64,000 nucleotides of DNA from Narthecium ossifragum. Its lineage: Eukaryota > Streptophyta > Magnoliopsida > Dioscoreales > Nartheciaceae. Location: positions 702,130 through 766,129 of the forward strand of contig OY986966.1 of the NCBI GenBank assembly GCA_963920575.1, read 5' to 3'. A program made the position numbers and the translations under genes. Below, piece by piece: positions 23,903 through 37,449 of this stretch (its first letter is position 1; each line of letters starts with the position of its first letter). The notes beneath the pieces are model-generated. The model searched no databases, was not told the origin of the DNA, and saw only the letters and a list, made by a program, of their open reading frames with translations.

Positions 23903-26900
23903 TTACCACACTAGAAGACTCTTGTGGGTGTACACCACCCCTTTATCACCAGCAACTACTTGCCCGCTTCCTCTTAAAATCCTGCAGATGAGAATCATGA
24001 CAGCAGTCAGACAGGAAAGCATGGTTTAGCTCTCCCAGGAAAGCATGGTTTAGCTCTCCAGCACATCTCTGAAATCCGAACACGAAGTTATGATGAAAAA
24101 GTGCATTCAAGAAAATCCTTCTGTATCAAAAAGTAGGCATCACCATAATCAGGTAGCTCCTAAAAGCTGACTAGCCTGGAAAATTACAAACATAAGATAA
24201 AAGATGGGGAACACATGGAAAACGCATGTAAAATTGATCTCAAGCTTCTGGCACCGTGTGACTCCAGAAAGTTTAATAGGGTGGTTAAACAATTTCTAAA
24301 GTGACTAATCTCTATTATGTGGCTAGAGAAACATAATTTTCAGACCAAATGCAACAACAAAACGTTGGAGTATTATCTAGATTAAAACTTCCTAAATCTG
24401 GGAGACGTCAAGATAAACGAGCCACAACTGCATGGCTCTGTGGAGCAACTCTTAAATGGATTAGTGACTCATGAGCTCCCCTTTACCTTAATAAAGATTT
24501 CTCAAACTTGGACCAGTTATGACTCATGATCTACGCCAGAACTTTTTATCTTTATGTAGGATATACTTTTTGTTCGTGGATGGCATGCTTCACTCATAGT
24601 CTTCGTTGATGGTTACTCCAATAATAGAATGTGTCAAAACATTACAACTGTGGTAGTGTGATAAATAATTAGGTTCCACATCAACTAAAAACATTAAATA
24701 GTTGTTCCCCCCCCTTGTTGTCAAGTGCTTGTGTTTAGGAAAGAATGGTATTGAAGTCAAATTAAGTAAATTCTCAATACATCTGATGATGTAGATCTAG
24801 CACAAACAGCAGGCAACAAGTAGGTGTGCCTATAAAACATACCATTTTGATGTCAGCAGTCCTTCAACACCGACAGGACCTCGTGCATGAATCCTGCCTG
24901 TACTTATTCCAACCTTCAAATACAACAAAGAAATGCACTTTAAGACCGAGAAAATCCGCAAATGACCAACACACTTCAAAAAAACTATCAAAACAGAATA
25001 TACCTCTGCACCAAGTCCAAATCGAGCTCCATCACAAAAACGGGTGCTTGCATTGTGAAATACAGCAGCACTGTCAGGTAAACATAAACCAGCATATGTA
25101 AGTGAATATAAACTCAGTACAACAAAAATTTGGTGAACGTGATACAGATAAACCACATGAACACAATCATGAAAAGATCACCACATTACATTTAATATGT
25201 CCTATGAGGTGATCACTACCAAACTAATTATTAATTCAATCATATAGAAGTTGATACATGCCTCACCCCTCTCTATACTAAATCTGGTTAGTCGGTGTCA
25301 TATGCTATATATATATGTGTGTGTGTGTATGCATATGAAAAAATTCCTGCACTTAATCTGCAAAGCAATCCTATTCAATGGTCATGTTTCTACCAATCTC
25401 TCTATTCGCTTGTTTATAGAACCCAGACAACTAGAACCAATTTTGTTGCTTTCACGCTATTGAGGAAAGCTAAATAATAATACTATGCGAGACCACAAGA
25501 AATAACTAAAGCTTGTAACTAAATTGGGTAGTCCTGACATGAAATAGTATCTAAATAGAGACATTGCCAAGAAAAATTATGTTCTCTATTATGCAGTGTG
25601 TGCTTGATACGAGGACGCAAACAAAAAATGTAGCAGGCGTACTCGTAGCCTTGCATTCCTGGATGTTGACCTGGTTGAATGAGCGGAAGAGAGGCCAGAC
25701 TTGCAGTGTTGGCCTATGATGGCACGAAAACAGGATCAGAGAGCTTCCAGTTGTCGATCACTATTCACTATATGACGGCTGCGGCGAAGATGATGAAAAC
25801 TGCCTAGGGTTTTGTCTTAGGCAGCAAGAGGATGGCAGTCCGGAATAGGAAGAACGGCCGGAGGTATTGGCTGGCATTTGGACGGAGGTAATGGGGATAG
25901 GCAAAGCCGACGGAAGAGGGAGATGGTGCGCCAGCGGCGATGGCATGGGACGGTGAGGTCGTGGGGTAAACTGAAGTCCTAATCAAAGTATTATTCCTAA
26001 AATATGGTAAATATGAAAGCAAGTAAACTAGAACTCAACTCACTCCTAAACCAGGAAAGCATGTAAACTGAAGAATTAGAGATGGACTAGGACCGGCAGC
26101 CATCATGACCACAGTCTACTAGGCTCGGACCTAGTCGGTCGGATCTGACTTGACTCAACTAGGTTTAGCCCACTCTTGGTGGGCCTTCAAGGGGAATGGA
26201 GTGGGCCCAATCAGGTGGGCCGGATTCGCTCATAACAAAAGTAGATTTGAAACATGCAAACTATCAACATAACTTCACTGATCCTTGAGGGCTTCTAGGG
26301 ATGTCATGGGTGGCCCTCTCACGAGACCATCAAGGGGGTTCATTTTGGGGTATAGGACTCTAGACATTCTGGAAGTAGTGTTGTAGATGGCTTTCCCATG
26401 ATCTGATGAAGAAGCAATTGCTTCTACCACAATCCACAGAGGCAAAAAACTTCGAAGTAGTTTATATGACTTTTAATATCAAGCAATCAATCACCAAGAT
26501 ATGTTTGCGATGCAAATATTTTAATTCTCCTACGTGCCACATTTTCTGCATTTGTATATGCTAGAGCAAAGAACTATAATGCACAAGTGCTTGACATCCC
26601 ACCATGGACAGTGTCGTAACCTTAAGGGACATTGGCTTACCTGTCAACATGGTGAAGGAAGGTTTCTGCTACTTCAGGATCATTGCTGACTATACAATCA
26701 GTATGTGCACTAATAAAACACAAGAAACCCATAGTTAGTTGGACTTATTCTGATAATAGCATCATGCCTAAAAACCAACTATTGTGCTGTGCAACATGTA
26801 TGACAGTGCAAACTGTGTTCAAGGAAACCCCTCTTAGGTATAATCAAAACGAAAGAAAAGAGTGCACCTCCCATGACGATGAATATGGTCAATTGCTGCA

Positions 26901-29900
26901 CGTACGTTATCAACAACTTCAACTGTACAAGCCATTGAATTATACTCATGATGAAACGAATGTGCTGCTGGTATATCCAATTCAGCACTTGCTAGAGGTC
27001 CACCATAAAGAACAACTCCTGAAAGAGAGTGCAATAATTGGTTTCAAAAAGAATACTCAGCTCATGATTTAAAATAAACAAAAAAAAGTATCTACAAGTT
27101 GACCAAATCAGCTATCAACATGCATTAAGAATGTAGAAATTTACAATTTACATAATCTGCTCGGTTCTCATATCTACAGTGTACTTCACAGAAGGCTGTC
27201 TTGATCATCAAGCTAGCACAACCACCTCCCTCTTAAGGCCAAACTTGCACAATTGTGGCACTATCGTAGTTACTGAACCCATACTAGGCAAGCTTCTAAC
27301 AAGCAAATGCGAATAACCTTGGTTTCACACTGCTTATAGACAATTACTGAGTCCAGGTATATGCAATAGGTCCTGGCAGAACCCAAATTTTGCTCTATGT
27401 AGAGGGGAACATTTTTTAGAACAGTCTATTAAGAAAGCTGTGATATGAGACCTATGCCATCACAAGACTCAAAATAGTATAATACTCCCTGCAAATTAGT
27501 GGTCTCGCAAATGCAAGAGAACAAAAATCAGAACGAACAGGTAGAAGCATCACTCAGAAATAGAATCTCAATAGTTCATAGCAATGAGCTGCATATCTAT
27601 TCCCAAAGGAAGGAATCTAGACAGATTCACATATAAGGTCACGAGCCATATCCATACCTTCACTTTTTAGATCTTGTATAAGATCATTAAGCCTTCCTGA
27701 TTTGGTCAATTCTTTATGTACAAGGAGAGTTTCCTGCAAACAGAGAGGGAACTTCAACTAGGCTAGGTGAAAGTGTACGAGTTAATAACTGGAACTCATG
27801 TGTCAGGACAACCATAAAACCTCCTCTAGTGTAAGGGCTGTACATATAGCTCTATTAAGCAATCAATCAGCAGCAAGAAATAACAGAACCAGCATATACC
27901 ATAGCATTACAAGCTGCAGGATAATCTATCTTTGCATCCAATATGACGCGCTTCGCCATATCCACATCTGCTGATTTATCAATATAAACATGGCAAATTC
28001 CATCTGGACAGCAAAAACTGGGAATTAAATTCTTCCAACTTCAGTTACCTTGTAAGTGCAATGCAACAGGACTTACATTTGGACTAACACAAAGAAAAAG
28101 GGCAGCAAGAACAGTTTAGTTTACCAGCATGGCCAAGCACAGGAATCTTGGTTGACTCCTTGATTTGTGATACAAGTTTATCGCTGCCTCTTGGAATTAC
28201 AAGATCAATCACATCATCAAGCTGGAAAAAGTGTCAATTTGACCAATTAGGATCAGAAAGCTTATAATAGACAGCTTTTTCCTTCCTTCGACATGAAAGC
28301 ACCTTTAGTAGATCTGAAATCTCATCTCGCGAGGTAACAAGACCAATTAGTTTTTTACCAACAGTATCTGGAATGGCTTCAGTGATGACCTAAGTTTCCA
28401 GATAAACAAAACGTGAATCAGTTGACAAAATTGCAGCAGAAGAAACAAAAAATATGAAATATATTTGCTAAGGAAGGATGACTTGATTTGATAACTAACC
28501 TTATGCAGTACAGCATTAGATCTCATGGCTTCCTTACCACCTTTCAAAAGAAGACCATTCCCACTCCGAACTGCTAAAGATGTAATCTATGCGATTAGAC
28601 CAAGGAGAAGAGGACATAATCAATAACAGGCAACAGATGGATGAAAGGAAATGAATTAAGAACATTTACCGTCTAATAAAACATACACTCAAAAAGATGC
28701 TGAAACCAAAATTATTAAGGATGGGAGATCTTCGAAATATGCAAAACTAAATTATGTTACACTGCTATTTCTCTTTCAAAACTCAGCTCTGTCTTCAGTT
28801 TTGTATGTAACCTATTAGAGTCTCAGGTTGTAGTTAACGCGTTCTTATTCTGGACTTATTATCAATTGCTTTTCTTTGCTTTTTCAGGAAAAATGCAACA
28901 TTTACCTGATATCAATCTATTGTTGTTCTTTCAATGAAGGCTTAGAACAGCTCATCTACCGTCATGCCTCTTCCAGCGATTGACATTCTTGCAAGGGTAA
29001 AACCTCATAGTTTCACAATGACCTCTAATTCAATTCATTACCTTAGAATAATAACTCTATAAGATAGCTTTTCCTCATAGATGTATCCTGTAGGGAAAAA
29101 AAATCATATCTATGCCCCAAATTATAGCATCATTCTCTAAGAAACTTTGGCCAGCATCCCTCCCACATTTTTTATCTGTCTTCACTGCAGAGTCCTTTAT
29201 ATTTCAAATAATTCACAAATTCCTTGACTATTCTTAGAAATGGCAGTTCCTAGTAGTTCAAGCATTTTTAAACTCTAAACAGGCTTTTTCTAATTCTACC
29301 CTCTTTTGATATTTAGAATGCGGTATTGACCTGCATTTTATTTGATATTGCTTACCATGGAAGCTCTAACTTCTTAAACTGTAAAAATGCACCTACTCTA
29401 TGAATAGAGGCACCTTCACTTTAGCCGAGTAAAATGCCACTGTACAATTTCCAAGGATTGATATTTCACTCAAAGCTTAATGAAGAGCGCAAGTCACTAT
29501 TTCAGAATGATTTTTTTATTATTAACAAAGAAAAAAACTGAATCTAAAACACATTCGTATGTGCTCAACCTTCTAGAAGCACTTCCAATACATTTCACGA
29601 ATTTAAATCACTTCTGCAGAAAATCCAGCAGTATTAACTTATCAAGGTAGAAAGTTCATATATGGAGGAAAGATGCTCATGGGGAGATATGACAAAGCAA
29701 TTGATTCACCTGAACTAAGGCATCAGGTCGTGATTCAAACACAATCAATAGAACACCCAAGGGACATGACAACTTTTCCAAGATAAGCCCATCTGCCAGC
29801 TGAATAACCAACCCAAAAATTATTAGAGAAAAGGAAGGAAACAAGTTTTACAATAATAAAATGCCTCAATTTGCACCTCTTGAATATGAAATCATCCTGC

Positions 29901-32900
29901 ACAATAAGTTGATATTTAAGTAACATATCAAAGTTTATGTCGCAACCCCAAGAACATACCTCTGTCTTTTGCAAAACACAACCGATTGGTTCTTTCATGT
30001 TTGCAAGTACACGAATAGAGTTCGAAAGACTTGATATCTGTGAAAAATGAAACAAGAAGTTGAATCCGAATTGTTAGCTTGAGGAAAAGAAAATTCAGGA
30101 CAGAATAATATAGTACATAGCATACCCAAATAAAGCATCAAAGGAGCACAAAATATGTAAATTGACACACAAATATGGTTAACCTCTGGGAGCCTAAAAA
30201 TTTAATGAAAATATATATGAATCTCATATCTTGCCTTCCCTGGCTTCAGAGTTAATCGAGATATTAATGATTTTTCATATCCAGCCTTCTGTGCAGCAAT
30301 CAAGTCGGCCTCGTTTTCCATTTTGATCAACTCTTCATTAGCCTCCAATGCATCAGCAATGTTCAGCAATATCTTTCTACGATCCTCTGACGATAAGATC
30401 TTTTAGGAAAAAAAGGCACAAAAACAATCAGTCCAATTAGACCAATAGCATCCAAAAAAGTAAACAAGAGGAGACTAAGAAATAGAACATATTGGAGAAT
30501 CAACATGCAAAAGAAAACAATATTTCAATGTATGGAAAGTTGGAAATATAAGTCCCATGCTAAAGACAAAAGAGTAGTACAGGTCGAGTGCTGTTATACC
30601 TGAAGCCGCCTAGAACACTCCCTTGCTGAAACTGCCATCTCACGTGCACCAACTTCTTTTCCTGAAGCCCATAAATGTGCATTCTGATGAAACAGGGTAC
30701 CTACTTTTTCTCCTTGCAGCACTTTTATGATGCTATTAGTGGCAAAACCACTGCAGAAATCATATAAATAAATTAGATTTTAAAGAAAGAGCCTTCCATT
30801 AAGGACTTCAGCAAGTGGCCTGCTGACAAAAGGAAAAGTTGGCTTCTGACAGTTGTCATAATGCCATTTATACAATAAAACTTCACTAATTACGCTAAGA
30901 AATTTTGTACTCTATTGAATTGCTATCATCTTATGCTGACTAGTCAACTAGGCAGGGCTGATCCTAAGCATACTTTGCCAACAGGAATTCAAGTGACATC
31001 TATACAAGAACCAAAGGGCTCATGATTCTTCCTTGACCTTGGGACTCTTATGACTTAACTTGATTGAAAAAAAACACCTTTTTCAGACCAGAAGTAGCAT
31101 TGCTATGTAAATTTAGATACAGTATTCAGAATATGCCCTTACATAACCAATTTTTTGCTACACTAGGGCATTGCCAGGTATGCAACAGCTTGTCTAAACG
31201 TCTTAATGTAATAACTCTGAGATGAGTTTCAGTTTCAAGTATGAAACTCTAAAAGCTGCTTCATTTAACCAACTTCCCTAATGCACTGGCATTAGTTGTC
31301 TCAATTCCACATGTATCCACATTTAAATGCTAGTATCTATAGACATGTGGGTGTTCAAGAATACAACATATATGCCTAAAAGTCCAACAGAGAAATTAGA
31401 TTAAACCAATGTAACCCATCATTTTAGTTCCAACGCCACAATAACCATGTTAGACAGAAGGAGATACGGCTATCCAGTGGCTATCCAGTTACATCCGCAT
31501 GATGGACGCTCATCAAAACAACATATGCACCTACAAATATGAATCAAACAAAAATTATATCTGAATCGCCATAGCAGTATTTGGCAATTATTGTTGCAAC
31601 CAAGAACCACTCCCAATAATCTAGGGTCATGCATCTCATTGCTCATAATGTGGTTCTAAAAATACTAGCAGCTCCTAGTTTCTACGACATCAAACACCAT
31701 AAATTCCTCCTTCCACCTCTCATGATGTTATTAAAGGTCATCAACTATTTTTCACCTCCCGAGACAGAGTGCTCTTTCTGTGGTACAGAGCTTCACTTTG
31801 TCCCACAAATCCGTTGTCATTGAAATTACAGTTCATATCTCATAATGTATGGCACCCACAAAAACACGGTGTCATTAGGTCTGCATGTAGTGCTACAGTT
31901 GCACTAACATCAGAATCTAACTGTTCAATCTTTAGACATGAGAACTGACGGTTGGTGTTTGTAATGGTCCCTGTCTGCTGTTTACAGATGATGTCATAAC
32001 CCCAGACCGTGTTAGCAATAATGATAAGCAAAAAAAGAGTATGCATATAAGCACATGAAATCAAAAGGAATACACGCCTTCTTTTAACATGATAGATGCT
32101 TCGAGTTTTGCTATTCTGTAGATTACCAATGCTGCATAGATGCTCACGGCCGAGCGGGAAAAAGTATACAACTTTACCATCTCCAAAGAAAACAGGTAAA
32201 ATCGCTCATAAGTTTGCAAAGGCACATGGTAATACTTATATGCTGCTAACCTTTTGCACTTGCAAGTTCAATTGACAAGATCAATAATAGTGAGTACCTG
32301 GTAATAACAACAGGGGTGCCTGCATAAGCAGCATAAACTGCAGCCTTTACTTTGGCAGTCATGCCACCTCGTCCCACCCTAGACTTGTCTCCAAAAGTTA
32401 TCTCCCTGTGATGCTTTTCCTTTATGTATGTATGTATGATCTTTGAGTGTGGTTCACCAGGAGGACCACTATATAGACCCTCCACATCACTAAGCAAAAC
32501 AAGCAGGTCAGCCTTCAACTCCAAAGCCAACAGGGCTGCTAAGCTGTCATTATCCCAAAAGATACCAGAAGAGTCCTGCAATCATGCTGACTATCAGTAA
32601 AACAAGCAGTGTCATAAGCAAATAATCAAGATAACAGAGGGCGAGTATATATTAACTAAATTCTACAACCTGCAAAAAAATGACTCGTTTTTCAAAACAA
32701 AACAAAGATTATCCTAAAACAAGAGATGTTACAGGTTTATGTATGTCTCCATTTGAAGCAGAATGTCCTATAAACCACTCTTCTTGTTTTATTGTTGAGG
32801 CCTGCATTGATTATTATAAAAAATGAGAACCTGACAAGCAACGACAAAAACTCTTATGAACATTCTTTAGCGTGTATCAACAAAGTAACACATCAACAAT

Positions 32901-34156
32901 CAAGTGGCTTCCAGCAAGACATCTCCATAACCTGTTACCAATGAGTATATATTATTCTACATTCCTTTGGACCAAGCAACACCTACTAGTCATACACCAA
33001 CCCAAAATGGGTGTAGGCAACTTTTATAAGTTTCACCTCCATGGCTTTCATACAAAACAGATGTCAGATCAATTAATATTTCCTTGACATTTAGTCAGAT
33101 ATAAGACATGAAAGGTACCCTGATCAATAAGAATGATGCTACAAGCTTGTTATTGGCATGGGACAATACCTGATATGGAGCTCTCCTAGTGCTGATTGCA
33201 TCATTTTCATTGAAAACAGGAACAACTCTAAGAGCCAACAATGAATTCACAGTTTCAGAAAGTTGCATCCTGAAATCTGAATCTTTAAAGTCTCTATCGG
33301 TCACAAGAAGTTGAGCTGATGTGACGTCCAGCTGCAGCAGAGATTGAAGTTGCAGAAGACATGAATGCCCAGAAAACAATCAATGGAATAATAATCACAA
33401 ATAGAATACTGGACGCAGGGAAAATATACGATAACGAGTGTAAGTCTAGGTATGTCAAGTTATGAGTTCCTTAGCAAACAAAAAAAATTAGATAACAATA
33501 ATTCACCTGACTAAATAAGTCATCATATAAAGCCATTAGACCACTCTGTCCGACAGCTGCACAGGCCTTCCCATCCAGTTCTATTTGTGGTTTTTGCAGG
33601 TCAGCAAAGCTGCAATGAAAAATCAGTAATGCTGTGCATATAAAAGAACAAATCTGGATATTTATCAAGTCTCTTGTTAAACAGTTTGGATATTTTCTCT
33701 TATTGTGATTGCTTTATTATTGTTCAGTAGTCCTTTCCATCTTAAATCTGCAGCTATCGGATTCGATATTCCTCCTTCATTTAATGCATTCGTCCGCTTT
33801 ACAACACTTTGGTCATACCATTGGTCAACCTTATGCTCCATGTTCTTGGTTTCTTCCTAAATCTTCTTTCTCATGGTCTATGATGGTATATGATGAGAAG
33901 AGTTGGCCTGGATTGTGGTCATGTCTAATGTGCAAAGTGCCAGCTTTATCTTACCTAGCAGATGAAACCATAATTTTAAAGATGCACAACTATGCCTAAA
34001 TGAGAAAAGTTTTTAAACCTGCTGTTCACCAATCTTCGGTATCTAAGCCTCTGCTGGCCAACAGCAACCGCACCAGAAGTAACCAAAATCACCTCAAAAC
34101 CCTGAGAGTTTAGCTCTTTAACCTGAAAAAACTCCATTGCAATAGGAGAGACGATT

Positions 34157-34189
<33 letters not shown>

Positions 34190-34968
34190 TCACAATGGCA
34201 ACGTCTAAGAAGAACAGGAAAAATATGAGAGCTGACTTGAGTTATACCTGTTCACAAAGAGCTCCTAGTCTTCCCAATGCCAGCCTCCCATCCTCCTCGT
34301 TAGTGACAACAGCAGTCCCCACCTTCACGACGACAGTAGCAAATTAAATCGACCAATTCATTCATCCAAATCATATTACCACAAGTTCTTGAAAGCAAAT
34401 CGGAGAAGAGTTGGCTATAAAGAACAAGAACCTGCCCAAACCAACTTTATCCAAGACGTGACTTAGAAACCCATCCAAACAGAGCAGACTACCAATGCTA
34501 CTGCAAAATCACGTCTACACAGGATTCCGCCAAAAAAATTTGCGTCAAATGGGATTACAGACGATATTTCCAGATATGCGAAGGAAAGAAAGAGAGAGAT
34601 GCCAAGAACAAGCACTCTAAATTTCCACTTGACGTTCGAGTCGTAAATGCGTCAATAATTTCAAATCACGCAACTCATACCTCCACCGCACAACATAGAG
34701 AGGGAAAAAAACAAGGAAAGACAAAAAAAAAAAAAAAAAAACAAGAAGATCTCTTGATCTTGAAGGTAACAACATGATAAACCGAACAAGATCAAGACTT
34801 TCCGTTTCCAATATCCAGATAGGGATTCTCTAAACCAGCAGAGGCAAAGGAAATCGAGGTATAGAGAGGTCTAGAAATGGCGTTAAAGAGATGGGGAATG
34901 GGGAAAAAGAGACGGACCTTGATGATAACACGCTTCACGTCCTTGACGAAGGCTCGAGTCTGGTCCAT
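23903..34968 (-). CDS. P5CS: Delta-1-pyrroline-5-carboxylate synthase (bifunctional P5CS)
   Basis: About 20 exons over 11 kb. Exon 1 (34918-34968) encodes [17 protein letters not shown]. Exon 2 (34248-34322) continues [20 protein letters not shown]. The N-terminal glutamate 5-kinase half has [44 protein letters not shown] and [20 protein letters not shown] (exon 32297-32577). The C-terminal gamma-glutamyl-phosphate reductase half has [51 protein letters not shown], the active-site region [15 protein letters not shown] and [20 protein letters not shown]. The last exon ends [15 protein letters not shown] at 23905. The enzyme makes P5C from glutamate, the rate-limiting route to proline under osmotic stress. 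The Asp/Phe-rich segment where feedback-insensitive plant variants map is intact. Introns hold only repeats and spacer. Confidence 0.95.
24012..24059 (+). repeat. Perfect 24-bp tandem duplication near the P5CS 3' end
   Basis: The 24-nt unit starting CAGGAAAGCATGG occurs twice back to back (24012-24035 and 24036-24059). It lies in the intron before the last P5CS exon, so it should not alter the protein. Confidence 0.85.
34157..34185 (+). repeat. (AG)n microsatellite in a P5CS intron
   Basis: About 14 uninterrupted AG dinucleotides lie between the second and third coding exons of P5CS. A poly(A) run also lies at about 34724-34741 in the first intron. These are simple-sequence repeats. Confidence 0.9.
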
Positions 34969-35199
34969 ATCGCCCTACCTGGGGCTGGGAGCGAGCTCTC
35001 CTTCTCCGTTCGCCGCGGGAGTCTTGCTTCGCTTTGCTTTCTCTCGCCCACGGGCGCTCCTATTAATATATATAGTGTGCAGCGGCGAGAGCCAGTGGAT
35101 GCGCCCGTTACAGTTGGAGCCTGATGCGTGTGGGTTACGCAACAACATCGAGCCAAATTATTTGGGCCAAGTGGATTAGACGCGGAAAAACAACCCCGT

Positions 35200-35620
35200 C
35201 CATGGGTGTAACGTGTGCGGCATAACGCAGGAATAGACATCGGTGGAGGATTGCCACAAAAAGGAACCATGTTACGTATTGAAAACCTCATATGTCCAGC
35301 GATGCTATCAGCATATACATTATTTTCTCTAGGAATAAAAACAATAAGAAGGCATGAAAATGGCCCACATCCCACAATATATCTTGTAAAATATTAGTGT
35401 AACTTTCGTTCGGTGGAATCCTATTGTTGATCATGTCGACTGCAAAACGGCATCGCTTTCAATTAGCAGAGATTGTATGCTGATGTTTTCAATTAGGAGA
35501 GATTATATGCCCTTCCTCTGACTTTCTCTCATGACAAACAGAATGGCGTGCAGCTCAGCATGCAAAACAATTTCCGCAAATGAGATGCTTGTGTTCGCCT
35601 GCGAAATTGATTAGCTTTCG
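35200..35620 (-). pseudogene. Decayed RNase H-like (RVT_3) retroelement remnant
   Basis: Read on the minus strand, 35560-35480 gives SISFAEIVLHAELHAILFVM and, further down with frame breaks, CLLIVFIPRENNVYADSIAG. This matches the order of the plant LINE-type RNase H domain: an AE-A-GL helix, then a PRE-N--AD motif. Stops and frameshifts interrupt it, so no working protein is expected. It is probably a fragment of a non-LTR retrotransposon or a captured RVT_3 domain. The ends are not defined. Confidence 0.5.
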
Positions 35621-36021
35621 GTGAACAATAAAATCGTGATGCATCAGGGACGTGCGTTCTCCAACCTCATTGAAAGCGGATGAGGGTGGTAAGGTCGTGA
35701 AAAGAAACGGGACAAAAGTAAGTTAATTGCAATGGAACAAAGACAAAAGATTTGCTCTGATGATACTGAAAATCCGCTCCATCGAAATGATTATATATTA
35801 CTAATTGTAAAAATAGCACCGTTGATGGTTTCGACGAAATAACTTACTAGCATGTGAGTATGAAAAAGTTTCAAGAACACGAGATGGACCTGCAATACAA
35901 GGGTGCAGGACGGACCTGTGAAAAAAAGGTGCATGACGGATATGTGAAAAACCTAAATCTAAGATACAAACAGCGTGATAAAAAAACATATACTCTAGTT
36001 TTTGGCTATCGTTTTAGTTTT

Positions 36022-36066
36022 TGGTGTTTGACGTTGGTACGCTTCAAACACCAACGTCAAACACCA
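36022..36066. repeat. Perfect 16-bp inverted repeat (hairpin)
   Basis: TGGTGTTTGACGTTGG at 36022-36037 is exactly complementary to CCAACGTCAAACACCA at 36051-36066, with a 13-nt loop. It is not followed by a T-run, and no gene ends here. Confidence 0.85.
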
Positions 36067-37449
36067 TGAGTTCCTAACTTCAATCATTTCCCTTCGCGTT
36101 ATTATGCCACCAGGCACAAGTCTACTCGATCTTGGGTACGTGACTGATGCGTTACGTGGTCTACTTGTAGTGAAACGTACTGTTCAGCTTGCGGACATGA
36201 TATCTGAGAGTTGATGTTCACGGAGGAAAACCGGACAACAATATTCACATCAATAATAAACCAACGACCTTGCTATTGGGCAGGATCATGACCTGCTCGG
36301 TTGACTGCACGGAGTCACGGGTTCTGATCCACGTGTATGGTGGCTTCCCTGGTTTTCTGGAAAATGCTGCATTAATTATGCCCAAGTGCTGGTTTGGGCT
36401 GGCCCAACCCCAAATTCTTTGGACAAGTACAGCCCAATTGTTGACCGTGGAAATTGGGCTGGTTTGTAATCATGAGACCGGGTTGACTGAGGGGGCGTTT
36501 GGCCCGTCCTGATCCGCGGGATAACGCCAAACGACCGGATCCGTGGGATCTGGAATTCGCGCATCCGCCCCGTGTCCACCAAACGACTTCTGAAGCTTTT
36601 AGCGGGTCGGGCCTTGAGCTCCTTCGGTATTTGGTACAGGCCTGTTGGGCTGGTGGAGGCCCAACGCTGCTTGAGGCTTTTAGGTGGGCCTAGATATATA
36701 GGCCTAAATTTCGGGCCATAACCTGCCCATGGGTCAGGCTAAGTGTTCGGGTACGGGCAGGGTCCAGTGGGCTGTACACCAACCAACCACTGGAACACCA
36801 GCCTATTGAAAAAACACTACGAAATTAGAGTTTTTTTGTGAATTGCCTACAGGTGGGAGGTGCTTTGACCTTTTCTAGCTTTTTTACAATAATTGCAGTC
36901 CTTTACAACTAATTCTCTGTTTATTTTTTTTTGTGAACATATATATGTTTAAATTTAGAGTGTTTATTTTAAAGATTCATTGTAAACATCTTTATAAATC
37001 AGGTCCCATCTCCATGTAATCAACTCTTTTAAGTCAAGTTGATGCTTAAACATTTATTAAAGTTTTATCAAAGGTTTTTTTTTTTTGTATAACCTATTTC
37101 TATTTCATTTTTCCAACAAACCGTTATTTCTTAAATTTGGTTATAACGCATCGATCTGTCACCTTAAACTTACTCGCCGGTGAACACACCAAGCCCGCGA
37201 AGAGGGTACTGACGGGGCTATGGATCTGGTTATGTCGTCGAAGCCTTCATCACGAAGCACCTGAAGAAGGAACTGGAAAAAGGAGCGGGGAGGACGAAGG
37301 CGACCTCGAAATTAGGGCGTTTCGATCAGAGAAATCGAGTAAAGGAGGCGAGGAAAAAGAGGGAGAAGACCGACCTTTGATCTGGATTTGGAGATGGGGT
37401 TCTAAGATGGCGGATCTGCGTCTCCTCTCCTGAAACCTATCTATCCGCT

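Larger units (their letters stand above)
34969..37449. other. Intergenic region with P5CS promoter, retroelement remnant and YIP4 promoter
   Basis: The first 200 bp must hold the P5CS promoter and 5' UTR (an AT-rich TATATATA-like stretch at about 35068-35078). It is followed by a decayed RNase H-like remnant (separate entry), a perfect hairpin at 36022-36066, and a stretch at about 36260-36790 with many plant-repeat-like phrases but no clear ends. The last 300 bp before 37450 is the YIP4-like promoter and 5' UTR. Confidence 0.45.

Noticed and set aside
25600..26260. Higher-GC block in a P5CS intron with small open frames, considered as an inserted gene or retroelement
   Set aside because: The frames are Pro/Ser-rich without motifs and no inverted ends or duplications were found. 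It is probably repeat-derived intron DNA but not classifiable.
34877..35375. Overlapping open frames around the P5CS start
   Set aside because: They overlap P5CS exon 1 in other frames or are part of the RNase H-like remnant on the minus strand. No independent gene signal.
36490..36660. GGGGGCGTTTGG-like string, considered as a Harbinger MITE end
   Set aside because: No matching opposite end with a TTA/TAA duplication was found nearby.
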